Notes: a model not told the origin generated them from the sequence alone. Counted from the first letter of the stretch, positions 1 through 9,172 are shown. The stretch: 12,278 nt of DNA from an uncultured Clostridia bacterium (GCA_946637575.1 CAMPBJ010000012.1:1-12278), one strand, 5' to 3'. Numbers and translations: made by a program.

Positions 1-612
1 GTTTGGAATACACAATTCGTCTGCGGAAATAACCAAGTAATTAAAACTTTCTTTTACTTCCGTACCCCTGAAAATAGCAGTAGCCGTAATAACTGCTTCG
101 CCTTCACTCTTTGCTGTAAGCACGCCGCTATTTGATACGCTTAAAACACTTTCATTTGAAGAAATGAAACTAAACTGCGACAGATAATTATTACCATTAA
201 AAACCACGTAATTAAAATCTAAATTATATACGTCGCCAACGATAATTCTGTTTTCTCTGTCAAGATCGGTAACTATCTGCGGAACAAGTAAAGACGGAGT
301 AACCAAAATATCGCATGATACTTGCTTCCCGCCTAATTTTGCATATACCGTCGATTCGCCTTCTTTGATGGCGGTTACCATACCGGTTTGATCAACTAAT
401 AAAACCGACTCGTCCGAAGTTGACCAGGTCACACCTTCTGCGTTTACGGTAAGGCGATACCTTTCGTACACGCTCATGGATAGGGTTTTCTTACTAATTG
501 AAAATTCGTTTACCAAGCCGTTATCGGTACTATCTTTTCCGCTACACGCAACTGCGAAAAGACAAAAAACCGAAAACACAAGAAGTATAAATAATAATAA
601 CTTTCTTCTCAT
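1..612 (-). CDS. BIG2-type Ig-like surface lipoprotein, 3' part cut off by the window edge
   Basis: The reading frame is open from an ATG at 612 to base 1 and gives 204 residues without a stop, so only the N-terminal part is seen. It begins MRRKLLLFILLV, a basic start and hydrophobic core, followed by the lipobox FAVAC with the lipidated Cys at residue 23, so the protein should be anchored to the outer face of the membrane. Residues about 35-104 and 107-194 look like two bacterial Ig-like group 2 (BIG2) domains: the first has WSTSDESV followed by GMVTAIKEGESTVYAK, and the second has ISSNESVLSVSNSGVLTAKSEGEA. Such domains usually act as spacers or adhesive modules, so any catalytic or binding domain may lie in the missing part. 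The start is supported by GGGGGA at 620-625, seven bases upstream and inside the end of the preceding gene. Only two bases separate the genes, so co-translation is likely. Confidence 0.85.
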   Translation of the reverse strand, partial: MRRKLLLFILLVFSVFCLFAVACSGKDSTDNGLVNEFSISKKTLSMSVYERYRLTVNAEGVTWSTSDESVLLVDQTGMVTAIKEGESTVYAKLGGKQVSCDILVTPSLLVPQIVTDLDRENRIIVGDVYNLDFNYVVFNGNNYLSQFSFISSNESVLSVSNSGVLTAKSEGEAVITATAIFRGTEVKESFNYLVISADELCIPN

Positions 613-614
613 AG

Positions 615-2549
615 TTAAATCCCCCATTTGGCATATAATTCGGACACCTGATGTCCTTCTTTAAACAAGCTCAAACCGATAAGATTAATATCGCTCTTAA
701 GCTGATTTCTCATTGCAGTAACCTCATCTCCGGTAAACGAATCATAGTACATATCGCATAGGATATACAGCGGGAAAATTCTTTCATTAACGATATGTTT
801 ATTAAGCAAACTGTACCTATAAGGATTACTATCTTTAAGCCAAGAGATACTTTCAATCGCCTCGTTACAGTAGTTATACCATTTCTTCATTAACTGTATT
901 GGAAACCTAGTTTGCTTTTTAGCGTCAGTCGTAACGCCTATATAAATAGAGCTTAAACCGCTGTAAGTACCATCTTTTGCCAAATTGAACATATGAAGAC
1001 GATATTCGTCAAAATACTTGCGCATTATTTCGGCGGCTTCCCCAAAATAACCTTCGATATAATTGTTAATCAAATCATTTAAATCGTAATTGTTATTCCA
1101 TGCAAACTTGCTATCCAAATACGAACTTAAAGTCTGCCAACCTGTTGCGCTACCCGTTTGGTAAAGTTGTGCTTGATTAAACACCGTTATGGCGTTAGCT
1201 TCAGATGCGAATTTATATTCATCTTGAATAGAGTTGGTTATATCGTAAGGAACTAAATAGTCCCTAAAGTTCGTTCCATAAAGCCACAACACCATATTTT
1301 GACAAATGTTTTTCCATTTGATCATAGTGTCATATTGAGATTGATTGATTTTGTCGTAAATAGATGCGGTAAAGTCAACCGTGATAGGCGCATATAAAAC
1401 TGCCAATTCCGGATCGCAAACAAGATCTTCCGACATTGGAACGTAATTACCGTCTATCATTTCAACCGGTGCTTTTTCGGTGGACATATATGCAAAGAAT
1501 ACTAGTTTATAGTCTTTTTTATGAGGTTGTCCGTCTTCTGTTTCCATCCAGCTCTTAATATATCTGTTAAGTTTGTTCATAAACTTAATAACCACAGCCG
1601 AATCCGTACCGTACTCTTCGGCATACTCCTTACAAGCGGCGCATCGGCACCAGTCGGCGTTATCCATTTGCGTGAACTCAATAAGGTCGGCTTTAGGATC
1701 TTTACTTAATGCGTTAATAATCCTATCACCTACAATACTAATCATTTCTTCAACTTTTTCTTCATTGCCGTGTCCCGTAAAACATAACTGAGCGTTAGAA
1801 GTGGCAAAATAATCAGGGTCGTCGTAGCCATTAAAATAATTCAATGAGTTGTGAATACGCCCGATGCCGTCTACGCCAACAAACATAGAATCCCAAGACG
1901 ACGTTAGTTTAAGCCTTCTAATAGTAACATCGTTATTGGCGACATGTCCGTATCCCGTTGTTCTACAAGCGATATCCGGAATATCAACTATATCATAGTT
2001 CTTTAATGCTATATTTCTAACACCGGTATTCAATGTATACGATTCAGGACCTACAAATTCGTAGTTGACCATCTGATGCAAAAGTTCATAGACAGAATTA
2101 ATTGTCCCCACGTCTCCTGCGCCACAACATATAATATTGTTATCCGACGTAAGAACTCGAACGCCCTCGTTACCTAGTCTGCTTTTTTGCAGTTTATCTT
2201 CTACGGATTTTGCAAGAACCGTTTCACCGATAGAAATATATTTTTTACCGCTCGCATATTGACTATCGCTTACAACGTCCAAGGAAACACCCGTCGCTTC
2301 TTTAAAAAACAGATTAAACTCTTGCGCTGCGATTTTTTCGTTTGTCGTAGGAGAATCAGGTAATAAAATGGAATAATTGACTGAACCGTTCTTCAAAACG
2401 TAAGAATCAGTGTTACCTATTTCGAAATAGTGATTAAGGTCTACGTTCTTTTGTTCCTCTTTATTTTCTTCTTGGTGTTTACAACCGATAAAGCCAAACA
2501 CCATTATTATACATATCAACAAGGATAATGCTCTATATAATCTTTTCAT
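615..2549 (-). CDS. DUF4838-family lipoprotein, probable surface glycoside hydrolase (GH163-like)
   Basis: This is a 644-residue protein with a signal peptide and lipobox FIGC (Cys23), so it is predicted to be membrane-anchored outside the cell. Residues about 55-185 resemble the GH20b/GH67N-like alpha/beta domain that precedes many glycosidase cores: TTNEKIAAQEFNLFFKEATG, then GTINSVYELLHQMVNYEFVGPES. The core from about 190 to 510 matches DUF4838: QMDNADWCRCAACKEY at 294-309 with three closely spaced Cys (301, 303, 306), VIKFMNKLNRYIKSW, FFAYMSTEKAPV, and a helical segment ending YIEGYFGEAAEIMRKYF. The remaining C-terminal 130 residues look helical. From memory, DUF4838 defines CAZy family GH163, endo-beta-N-acetylglucosaminidases acting on complex N-glycans; that substrate is inference here, and catalytic acids were not assigned. 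The start at 2549 has an excellent AAAGGAGGT (2555-2563). Its position after the importer genes fits a role in making oligosaccharides for uptake. Confidence 0.85.
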   Translation of the reverse strand: MKRLYRALSLLICIIMVFGFIGCKHQEENKEEQKNVDLNHYFEIGNTDSYVLKNGSVNYSILLPDSPTTNEKIAAQEFNLFFKEATGVSLDVVSDSQYASGKKYISIGETVLAKSVEDKLQKSRLGNEGVRVLTSDNNIICCGAGDVGTINSVYELLHQMVNYEFVGPESYTLNTGVRNIALKNYDIVDIPDIACRTTGYGHVANNDVTIRRLKLTSSWDSMFVGVDGIGRIHNSLNYFNGYDDPDYFATSNAQLCFTGHGNEEKVEEMISIVGDRIINALSKDPKADLIEFTQMDNADWCRCAACKEYAEEYGTDSAVVIKFMNKLNRYIKSWMETEDGQPHKKDYKLVFFAYMSTEKAPVEMIDGNYVPMSEDLVCDPELAVLYAPITVDFTASIYDKINQSQYDTMIKWKNICQNMVLWLYGTNFRDYLVPYDITNSIQDEYKFASEANAITVFNQAQLYQTGSATGWQTLSSYLDSKFAWNNNYDLNDLINNYIEGYFGEAAEIMRKYFDEYRLHMFNLAKDGTYSGLSSIYIGVTTDAKKQTRFPIQLMKKWYNYCNEAIESISWLKDSNPYRYSLLNKHIVNERIFPLYILCDMYYDSFTGDEVTAMRNQLKSDINLIGLSLFKEGHQVSELYAKWGI

Positions 2550-2561
2550 TTCTTACCTCCT

Positions 2562-5500
2562 TTATTGAACAACAATAACGTAGTTTTCCGTTGTTACGTT
2601 TCCGGTCTGATCATAAGCCATATAATATACAACGTACTGTCCTTTCTGCGAACAATCTAACTTTCTTTCACCGTTACCGTCTGCGTCAATTCTCTGCAAC
2701 TTACCGTCCGGATTTTTAACGATTACAATTACGCTTAAATTTTCATCGACGTTGTCGCTTACCTGTACCGATTTAAGCGTAACAGTAGAACCAACCGTCG
2801 CCTTAACTCCTGATTTATCCAAAGAAATAGCCGGGCTTACGTTGTCTATAACGCTTATTGCATACGAAACGTTTGTTTTATTGCCGTTTGAATCGACAAC
2901 AGCGTATTCAACAATATATATACCGATTTGATTTACCTTTATCTCGTAATAATTGTCAGAAGGCACATTCTTTAATACAGTACCGTCCAAGGCGGTCATA
3001 GTATGTTTTACGTTATCACTATCCTTATACGAAACGGTCAAAAGGAAATCATAAACCGGTGAAAACATGTCAAACGCATACGCAGGAGATATTAACACAA
3101 CGTCTCCCACCGAACAATCGCCACAGTTTCTATCGTATTTTACGTTTGGTCCGATTAAATCATCGTCAAAAGTTGTAAATACACAATCGTTAACAGAATA
3201 TATTTTTAATGCACACGAACCGGAAATCCCCGTACAGCCTAACGCAAAAGATATGTTTTCCGCATCAAATCCGGAAAATGCTTCGCCGTTAATATCGTTT
3301 TTTACTTCAAAAGTATATTCACTGTCTATCGTGATAGACTTTGTAGTATTGTTGTACGCTATTTCAAATTCGTTTATAAACGTGTCATAGATCTTAGATA
3401 CCGAATAATTCTGCGTTCCGTTTATCGAAACTTCTAAATAGCCGTTGGCAAGTTTTTTGAACGCCACCATAAGTTCGTCATTCAATAAAACGTAAAAAGA
3501 ATCAAAATTCCTTTCATTATTATCAAAACCGAATCTTCCCTTAAATTTATCCCACCTGATTTTTTGAATATACTTAAGCTCAACCGTCCCGTCAATCGCA
3601 GTATTGTTATCGAAATAGAATTTAGTGTAAGATTTAGTCGGAACCCTGCTTGTCGTACCGATAACGTCCCTGAAATACTTGTTAAACACAAAGCTATTAC
3701 CGTAATTAACGTCGATTATAGAAACTTCTTTTTCAAGTTTAACGTCCGTGCCGTCTATCTTATATATTATTTTTGAAACGTTAGTCGATTTTGGTGTGTA
3801 AACGTGTCCAATTAACGGTTTTTCCGCACCGCCATCCTCGGAAACAAAGATACTCACTACCATTTCAACGGGCATTCCCGATGCAAAGTTATATCCCTTT
3901 ATTGTCGGCAATTCGTATCTTACGTTCTTTATAAAGAATTCCGGCAAGTCAATATCATCTTCTCCAAACATACATAAATCCGACGAACCTACAGTGAATT
4001 CGGAAACAAACTCTTTCGTCCTGATATAATCGCTTACAATTACTTTTAATTTATATACGCCGGAATAAGTCGGCTTAAAGTTTTCACCGTTTTGATTGAC
4101 GCTAATTCTAACTTCGGTATTGTTTTGCGGAATTGCTATTATTTCATAATCATAGTTTCCTATACAATTAGTAAACGTCAAACTGTCGAACAACTTTGTT
4201 TTTTGCCCCACGATAATAGCGTTGTTTAAGCCTTCAATTTCCATTTCGATATCTTTCGGCTTTATAGAATTAACGTCTAAAACTATTTTTGAGGAGATAC
4301 CGAATTTATTTACCGCCTCATAAACGACGGTATAAACGCCTTCGCAACTCGCAAGGAATTTATTATCGGTAACGTTGACCCTTGCAGGATTATCCGAGTA
4401 ATAATTATACCAAACTGTTTTAGTAACGCTAATTTCGCCTTCGATTTTATCATAAGCGCTTGCGTCAAACAGTTTATAATTCATTCCCACTAACGCAGAC
4501 GGAATCGAATTTTGGTCGTATCCCTGATAATCGACGGTAATTTTCGGACTCTCAATACCGTCATATGACGATGCTGATAAATCATAATCACCGTACTTTG
4601 TCACCATAAGACCGAGACTATCGCTCGCAAAACTATCCGACCAAATTGACACGTAAGCCTTGCCCGACGGAAAACCGTTCCACAACGTATTAAAGAACAA
4701 AAAATCGTCAAAATCGGCCACGAGATAACCGTTTACGTAAATACTGTTGGTCGTTTCGTCGTAAGCAATTGTTGCTCCGTTAGTTACTCTTCTCGCAGCA
4801 AACGATAGAACCATACTGGTTCCGTACATGTTGTTTTTGTGGATATATATCTTACCGTTTTTCTCTTGTCTGCCTGCCGGCAACTGTTCTTGAGAGTTCG
4901 CAGTAACGTAAGACATCAAGTATCCCCACTCGCCACTAGCTTTTTTAATGTTTACCGTTATATAGTTGTCAACGTCTTCTGAATCGGTGAAACGAACGTA
5001 CAAGCAAGTCACGTCCGGAGAACCGTACATATTAGGGGTAAGGTAAAGAGTGATTAAATTATCCTTCCGCGTTTTATATCGCATATTAAGCGGAGCGTTA
5101 AACGATACCTTATCACCTTTTGAAAGGGATAAAACAATACCTTCGTTTAATTCAGTATACGTTTCGTGCTCGCCGTAATACCCATAGGAATCGTCATTAT
5201 CATAAGAGTACAAACGATTAGCCACGGAAAACGTTTTCTTAACGTAAACGTATTCGTTATCTACTTTCGCCCTGTATTCAACGACGTATTTTCCGGTTTT
5301 TATTAAAGTAACTTCATTCGTTTTATACGCCTTACCGTCAGGGAAAGTAACTACTGTTTCACTGTCATAAAGACGACCTTTATACGATATTTGACCTTGT
5401 GGTATTTCAAGATCTATTCCGAATTCGTATTCGGTATCTAATTCGGTTTCTAATTGCACGCCTTCCGCTTGAGCATAAGTTACACTCACACTATGACTTA

Positions 5501-5588
5501 ACGTCAAAAGACCTAAAACAGTACAAATGAGAGCAAAAATAAAGACTAATATGATGCTTAACTTGAAGACTTTTGCTTGCTTTGCCAT
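2562..5588 (-). CDS. Large secreted multidomain protein with Ig-like and lectin-like segments
   Basis: This 1008-residue protein has a hydrophobic segment at residues 9-30 and a likely signal-peptidase site after YAQA (residue 41); an uncleaved N-terminal anchor is also possible. Ig-like beta-sandwich segments are suggested by the recurring pattern G-x-Y-x-V-x-Y near strand F: GKYVVEYRA (99-107), GVYTVVYEAVNKFG (417-430), GVYKLKVIVSD (510-520), GIYIVEYAVVDSNGN (889-903) and GQYVVYYMAYDQTGN (983-997). Between them lie two longer segments, about 130-335 and 628-802, that look like ConA/LamG-type lectin folds and seem related to each other. There is no LPXTG sorting signal, SLH domain or C-terminal membrane helix, and no catalytic motif I recognise, so a glycan-binding or scaffold role is inferred. 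The ATG shares one base with the stop of the upstream permease (TAATG), with AGGAGG at 5601-5606. The tight coupling suggests it serves the same substrate as the importer. Confidence 0.8.
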   Translation of the reverse strand: MAKQAKVFKLSIILVFIFALICTVLGLLTLSHSVSVTYAQAEGVQLETELDTEYEFGIDLEIPQGQISYKGRLYDSETVVTFPDGKAYKTNEVTLIKTGKYVVEYRAKVDNEYVYVKKTFSVANRLYSYDNDDSYGYYGEHETYTELNEGIVLSLSKGDKVSFNAPLNMRYKTRKDNLITLYLTPNMYGSPDVTCLYVRFTDSEDVDNYITVNIKKASGEWGYLMSYVTANSQEQLPAGRQEKNGKIYIHKNNMYGTSMVLSFAARRVTNGATIAYDETTNSIYVNGYLVADFDDFLFFNTLWNGFPSGKAYVSIWSDSFASDSLGLMVTKYGDYDLSASSYDGIESPKITVDYQGYDQNSIPSALVGMNYKLFDASAYDKIEGEISVTKTVWYNYYSDNPARVNVTDNKFLASCEGVYTVVYEAVNKFGISSKIVLDVNSIKPKDIEMEIEGLNNAIIVGQKTKLFDSLTFTNCIGNYDYEIIAIPQNNTEVRISVNQNGENFKPTYSGVYKLKVIVSDYIRTKEFVSEFTVGSSDLCMFGEDDIDLPEFFIKNVRYELPTIKGYNFASGMPVEMVVSIFVSEDGGAEKPLIGHVYTPKSTNVSKIIYKIDGTDVKLEKEVSIIDVNYGNSFVFNKYFRDVIGTTSRVPTKSYTKFYFDNNTAIDGTVELKYIQKIRWDKFKGRFGFDNNERNFDSFYVLLNDELMVAFKKLANGYLEVSINGTQNYSVSKIYDTFINEFEIAYNNTTKSITIDSEYTFEVKNDINGEAFSGFDAENISFALGCTGISGSCALKIYSVNDCVFTTFDDDLIGPNVKYDRNCGDCSVGDVVLISPAYAFDMFSPVYDFLLTVSYKDSDNVKHTMTALDGTVLKNVPSDNYYEIKVNQIGIYIVEYAVVDSNGNKTNVSYAISVIDNVSPAISLDKSGVKATVGSTVTLKSVQVSDNVDENLSVIVIVKNPDGKLQRIDADGNGERKLDCSQKGQYVVYYMAYDQTGNVTTENYVIVVQ

Positions 5589-6475
5589 TATTCCTTAATT
5601 CCTCCTACTGAAATATTACCCATCATTACGTTCCTGAATATAATAAACAAAATAACAACGGGTACGGTTAATATAGCGCTACCCGCTAAATAAGCCGGTG
5701 TCGTACTAAGATTTGCCGTACTTATAGTTCCACGACTGAGTTTATAGATACCTACAGCCAACGTCGGATGAGAAGGTAAATATAAGAGTACGGTTTGATA
5801 GTCGTTCCAGTTCGCCACGAAAATTATACAGAATACCGTTAATAAAACTTTGATTGATAACGGGAAAATAATCTTCAAAAGAATACCTAATTCTGATGCA
5901 CCGTCTATTCTCGCCGCCTCTATATAAGTATCCGAAAGCCCTTTTGAATAAGCAAAGAATACCAAAAAATACATACCAAGCGGGTTTGCTTTTTGTATCC
6001 AGTTGCCCCAAATCTGATCATAAATACCTAACGTTCTTAAAATCGTCAGTTCAGAAGGATAAGCGCCTACTATTGGCAATACCATTGTTATTAAAACAAT
6101 TGCATAAATAATTTTACTGTAGAAAAACTTATATTTGGCGCAAACGTACGCAGTAACAAAAGGCACTACAACCGAAACGCAAGCACCTACACCTGCGAAC
6201 AGTATGGTATTTATTGCCTGCCCCCACAAACCAATGTCATATTGAGAACCGTTAGAAGCTGTAATACGTACGTAGTTGTACTTCATAACGTTGGAGAAGT
6301 GTTCGAAAGTAATAGTTTGCGGGAAACTGATAACGCTTTTCCAAAACTCGTGCGCCGACTTAACGGACTGAGTCAAAGACCATGCAAGCATTGATAACAT
6401 GAACAAGGTGTACAATAACAGTATTACGCAAAGAGTAACAAATAAAACTGATGTTTTTCCTTTTCTTTTCTGCAT
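5588..6475 (-). CDS. CUT1 sugar ABC transporter permease, MalG-type
   Basis: This 295-residue integral membrane protein has about six hydrophobic spans (near residues 10-33, 85-112, 120-140, 165-178, 207-222 and 262-281). The ABC permease EAA loop, which docks on the ATPase, is clear at residues 186-205: EAARIDGASELGILLKIIFP, including the invariant Gly192. The C-terminus, ending VGGIKE, is typical of MalG/AraQ-like inner-membrane components of the carbohydrate uptake (CUT1) family. With the MalF-type permease upstream it should form the heterodimeric channel for an oligosaccharide delivered by the solute-binding lipoprotein encoded at 7442-9172. The start at 6475 lies four bases after the upstream stop, with GAGAGGT at 6482-6488. 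Its own stop overlaps the start of the next gene by one base. Family assignment is firm; the transported sugar is unknown. Confidence 0.95.
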   Translation of the reverse strand: MQKRKGKTSVLFVTLCVILLLYTLFMLSMLAWSLTQSVKSAHEFWKSVISFPQTITFEHFSNVMKYNYVRITASNGSQYDIGLWGQAINTILFAGVGACVSVVVPFVTAYVCAKYKFFYSKIIYAIVLITMVLPIVGAYPSELTILRTLGIYDQIWGNWIQKANPLGMYFLVFFAYSKGLSDTYIEAARIDGASELGILLKIIFPLSIKVLLTVFCIIFVANWNDYQTVLLYLPSHPTLAVGIYKLSRGTISTANLSTTPAYLAGSAILTVPVVILFIIFRNVMMGNISVGGIKE

Positions 6476-6479
6476 AACC

Positions 6480-7388
6480 TTACCTCTCCACCGACGGTCC
6501 GAATTTGTTTAAAAGCCATCTTACAATAAACGTTAGCGGTATCGTAACGAAAGTACACATAACGCCGAACGCCGCTAACTGTGGATAACTTTCCACGCCT
6601 GACGATTGAACTTTTGAATACAGATAGTATCCCATCGTTTTCAGATCTGAGTTTCCGCCAAAGAACGTAAAAATGTTTAATTGATTTGTAAATATCGCAC
6701 CGACTTGTACCACAAGGAAGGTGGTAATCGTAGGATAAATTAAAGGAAGAACTATAGAGAAAAATTCTCTTAAAGAAGACGCTCCGTCTAACTCAGCCGA
6801 TTCGATAACCGATTCATTTATCCTTTCCATATCACCTAAAAGCAATAAAATAGTCGAAGCAAAACCAATCCAGATACTGTAAAAGACAACAGTTGGCAAC
6901 AAATCCGGCACTGAGAACATACCCTGGGAAGATATTCCGATCATTTTCAAAATCGCAGGGATAGCCTGATCGGTATAGTAACGGAACATTATGGTCATAG
7001 CCGCACTCGAAATGATTGCCGGTAAAAACAAAATGACCTTAAATAATCCTGAAAATCTTCTCTTCTTAAAGATATAAAAAGAAAAAAGTGCGCTTAAAAA
7101 CAAAGTAAAAATGCCTGAACACAATCCGATAAAGGAATTCCTTATCGCCATTATCATATTGTCGTTTGTAGTAAGCACCTTAAAGGCTTCTTTAAAGTTA
7201 CTGAAACCCTCAAAAACATACGTTGCCGTATTTGCATCGTATTTTTGGAAAACCATAATTATGGAATTAAAGTTTACGGCAATATAGAAGATTAAAAACT
7301 GTATTGTCGGAAAGGCTAACATGGCGATATAGAACCAACCATGTTCACGCTTAAAACGACCTTTTTTGTTCGGACGTGTTAACTTCAT
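6480..7388 (-). CDS. CUT1 sugar ABC transporter permease, MalF/UgpA-type
   Basis: This 302-residue membrane protein has about six hydrophobic spans, starting at residues 18-38 (WFYIAMLAFPTIQFLIFYIA) and ending near 276-293. The EAA loop is at about residues 196-215: ESAELDGASSLREFFSIVLP, with Gly202, the usual contact for the nucleotide-binding subunit. It lacks the long periplasmic insert of enterobacterial MalF and has the compact length of UgpA/LacF-like Gram-positive permeases. It pairs with the MalG-type permease that starts four bases after its stop. The start at 7388 is supported by AAAGGAG at 7394-7400, five bases upstream. A stem-loop lies in the 53-base gap before it, so its expression may be lower than that of the binding protein. 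No ABC ATPase gene follows, as is common for Bacillota CUT1 systems that share an MsmX-type ATPase. Confidence 0.95.
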   Translation of the reverse strand: MKLTRPNKKGRFKREHGWFYIAMLAFPTIQFLIFYIAVNFNSIIMVFQKYDANTATYVFEGFSNFKEAFKVLTTNDNMIMAIRNSFIGLCSGIFTLFLSALFSFYIFKKRRFSGLFKVILFLPAIISSAAMTIMFRYYTDQAIPAILKMIGISSQGMFSVPDLLPTVVFYSIWIGFASTILLLLGDMERINESVIESAELDGASSLREFFSIVLPLIYPTITTFLVVQVGAIFTNQLNIFTFFGGNSDLKTMGYYLYSKVQSSGVESYPQLAAFGVMCTFVTIPLTFIVRWLLNKFGPSVER

Positions 7389-7408
7389 AAAAACTCCTTT
7401 ATAAGAAA

Positions 7409-7430
7409 GGGGACGAATTTTATCGTCCCC
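7409..7430 (-). terminator. Intercistronic stem-loop between binding-protein and permease genes
   Basis: GGGGACGA (7409-7416) and TCGTCCCC (7423-7430) form a perfect eight-base-pair stem with a six-base loop, in the 53-base gap after the binding-protein stop and before the Shine-Dalgarno of the MalF-type permease. In transcription direction it is followed by TTTCTTAT, a poor T-tract, so it would act as a leaky terminator or as a 3' stabiliser of the upstream message. Either would raise binding protein over permease, as is usual for ABC importers. Confidence 0.65.
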
Positions 7431-7441
7431 ATATAAATTTA

Positions 7442-9172
7442 TTAGTTAAAATACTGGGAAAACTTACTATTCCATTCGGTCTGTGAAATTATCGCCTGTT
7501 CAAAGATTTCTTTCGGCGTATACCAAACGATTCCACTTATTTGTTTTTTACCGTTCTTGTATATGGTATACGAATTATCTTCCCCATTACCGTTATACAT
7601 ATTGTTCTTCCACGTATAAAAAGCAAATCCATCTTGATTAGCAATATAAATCTTTGAATTTGAATACGGATAAACGATATCGGATACTCTGCGGAGATTA
7701 TACAGGTTTTGTACGTATTTATCAACGCTGTTGAGTTGCGACGTGGTCAATTCGTACTGTAAAGCCTTAAACGTTCCCGTCGTCGTGGTAAACTCCTGTA
7801 ATGATTTATCCGTGTAACAGAATTTCAAGAAAAGCTTAGCAACCTGTAACTGAACCGGTTGATCTACTAAGTTTGCGTTTAAGAACGCATACGCGTAAGT
7901 AGTATCATTTAGCGTATTTTTCCTACCCTCGCCTTCGGTAACCGTTCCTGTAACCTTCCACGGCATAGGCATTACGGCAAAATCGCGATCCGTAGAATTC
8001 TCATATTTTTTATAAGAATCTAATAAAGCGTCCTTTGCCTCGTTATACCACCAAGAACCGTCGAACTTCATAGCAATAGGTTTAAGATCCGCATCTAATT
8101 TGCTGTTGACATAAGTTCTGTCGTCGTCAACGTGAGATACAGAACCGGTTTTTGCGGAATCACTGTAGTAATCGGGATTCTTAACGGTTTCCGATAAAAG
8201 CCATTGAGACCAATAACGTGCAGCAACCTGCGAAGTCAAATAACCGTTTTCGTCCGTAATCTTAACCATATCGGTTATCGGAGTACCGTCGTTATTCCAG
8301 CCCGTTATAACCTCTAATTTCTCGTTACCGCTATCAAAATCCCAGCAAGCTGAACCATTAGCCCCAAGATATGCCGTAAATAACGATTGAGTGAAATGGT
8401 TAATGTAATCCAAGTGTCCACCTGGGAAAGTAAACGGCGTAACACCGACTTCAACCATGTGATCGCATAAGGCAAGGAACTCTTCGTACGATGACGGTAA
8501 ACCGTCATCGTAATCTCCTCTTATGCCGTTCGGTCCGACCGTACCTTCTATTTCCGGTTGTTTAGTCCATCCGCCACCCTCTTTAAAGAAGAGTTTCTTT
8601 TCTTTGAAAAGGTCTCTATCGTAAGAAACGGCAGTCGAACCTTCGTAGTGCGGTATGCAGTAATACTTCCCGTCAATGTTTAATGCGTCCTTCTGAACCT
8701 GATTCATCTTGTCTTCAATAGTTCTGCTTTCGGTTTCAGAAGCACCCTTGCTTGCCATCTGAGTCGCATCAAGCAAGCCACTAACGTCAGTAGCGGATTC
8801 TTTTACTAAGTCTGTGATATCTAAAAACTGATTTCTAATAATATAGGAATTGTAGTTTAACGACTCGTAAAAGAATACATGATATTTTGAACCTGTAATA
8901 TTCGATGGAGGAAGTGAGTATTCGTCCGGCTGAATGGTAACCTGAACGCCAACCTTACCGGGCTCAAAACTCACGTCTTTATACTCTTCTACAAAACGAT
9001 CCCTTGCGGCATAAAGCCACTCTTGACCGAAACCGCCCTCAAACGAGGTAACGTCTAATTGCGTTTTGGTATCGTCCTTCTTATTGACTTCCTTTCCGGG
9101 AATACAGCCAACCATAAAAGAAGCAACAACCATTGAAACAGCAAGTAAAAAAGTTATTATCCTTTTTTTCAT
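7442..9172 (-). CDS. Carbohydrate ABC transporter solute-binding lipoprotein
   Basis: This 576-residue lipoprotein has the signal MKKRIITFLLAVSMVVASF and lipobox MVGC (Cys23), followed by a charged linker. Early residues QEWLYAARDRFVEEYKDVSF match the start of the extracellular SBP_bac_1/SBP_bac_8 fold (FxxxYP-type segment), and later parts fit as well: YCIPHYEGSTAVSYDRDLF with a following large loop, PSSYEEFLALCDHM, and GSWWYNEA near residue 365, with aromatic residues that could stack on sugar rings. At 576 residues it is longer than MalE-like proteins (about 400) but usual for the large CUT1 binding proteins of Clostridia. It precedes both permeases, the standard order. The Shine-Dalgarno sequence is weak: only GGTG seven bases before the ATG. 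An ATG five bases upstream is out of frame and stops after two codons. Ligand unknown; neighbours suggest a complex oligosaccharide. Confidence 0.93.
   Translation of the reverse strand: MKKRIITFLLAVSMVVASFMVGCIPGKEVNKKDDTKTQLDVTSFEGGFGQEWLYAARDRFVEEYKDVSFEPGKVGVQVTIQPDEYSLPPSNITGSKYHVFFYESLNYNSYIIRNQFLDITDLVKESATDVSGLLDATQMASKGASETESRTIEDKMNQVQKDALNIDGKYYCIPHYEGSTAVSYDRDLFKEKKLFFKEGGGWTKQPEIEGTVGPNGIRGDYDDGLPSSYEEFLALCDHMVEVGVTPFTFPGGHLDYINHFTQSLFTAYLGANGSACWDFDSGNEKLEVITGWNNDGTPITDMVKITDENGYLTSQVAARYWSQWLLSETVKNPDYYSDSAKTGSVSHVDDDRTYVNSKLDADLKPIAMKFDGSWWYNEAKDALLDSYKKYENSTDRDFAVMPMPWKVTGTVTEGEGRKNTLNDTTYAYAFLNANLVDQPVQLQVAKLFLKFCYTDKSLQEFTTTTGTFKALQYELTTSQLNSVDKYVQNLYNLRRVSDIVYPYSNSKIYIANQDGFAFYTWKNNMYNGNGEDNSYTIYKNGKKQISGIVWYTPKEIFEQAIISQTEWNSKFSQYFN

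Noticed and set aside
615..2549. CxCxxC cluster as a ferredoxin or zinc-finger domain
   Set aside because: The Cys cluster is a normal part of the DUF4838 core and the surrounding motifs match that family.
5742..6111. Short frames on both strands inside the permease genes
   Set aside because: They overlap well-supported permeases with EAA loops and have no ribosome sites or recognisable products.
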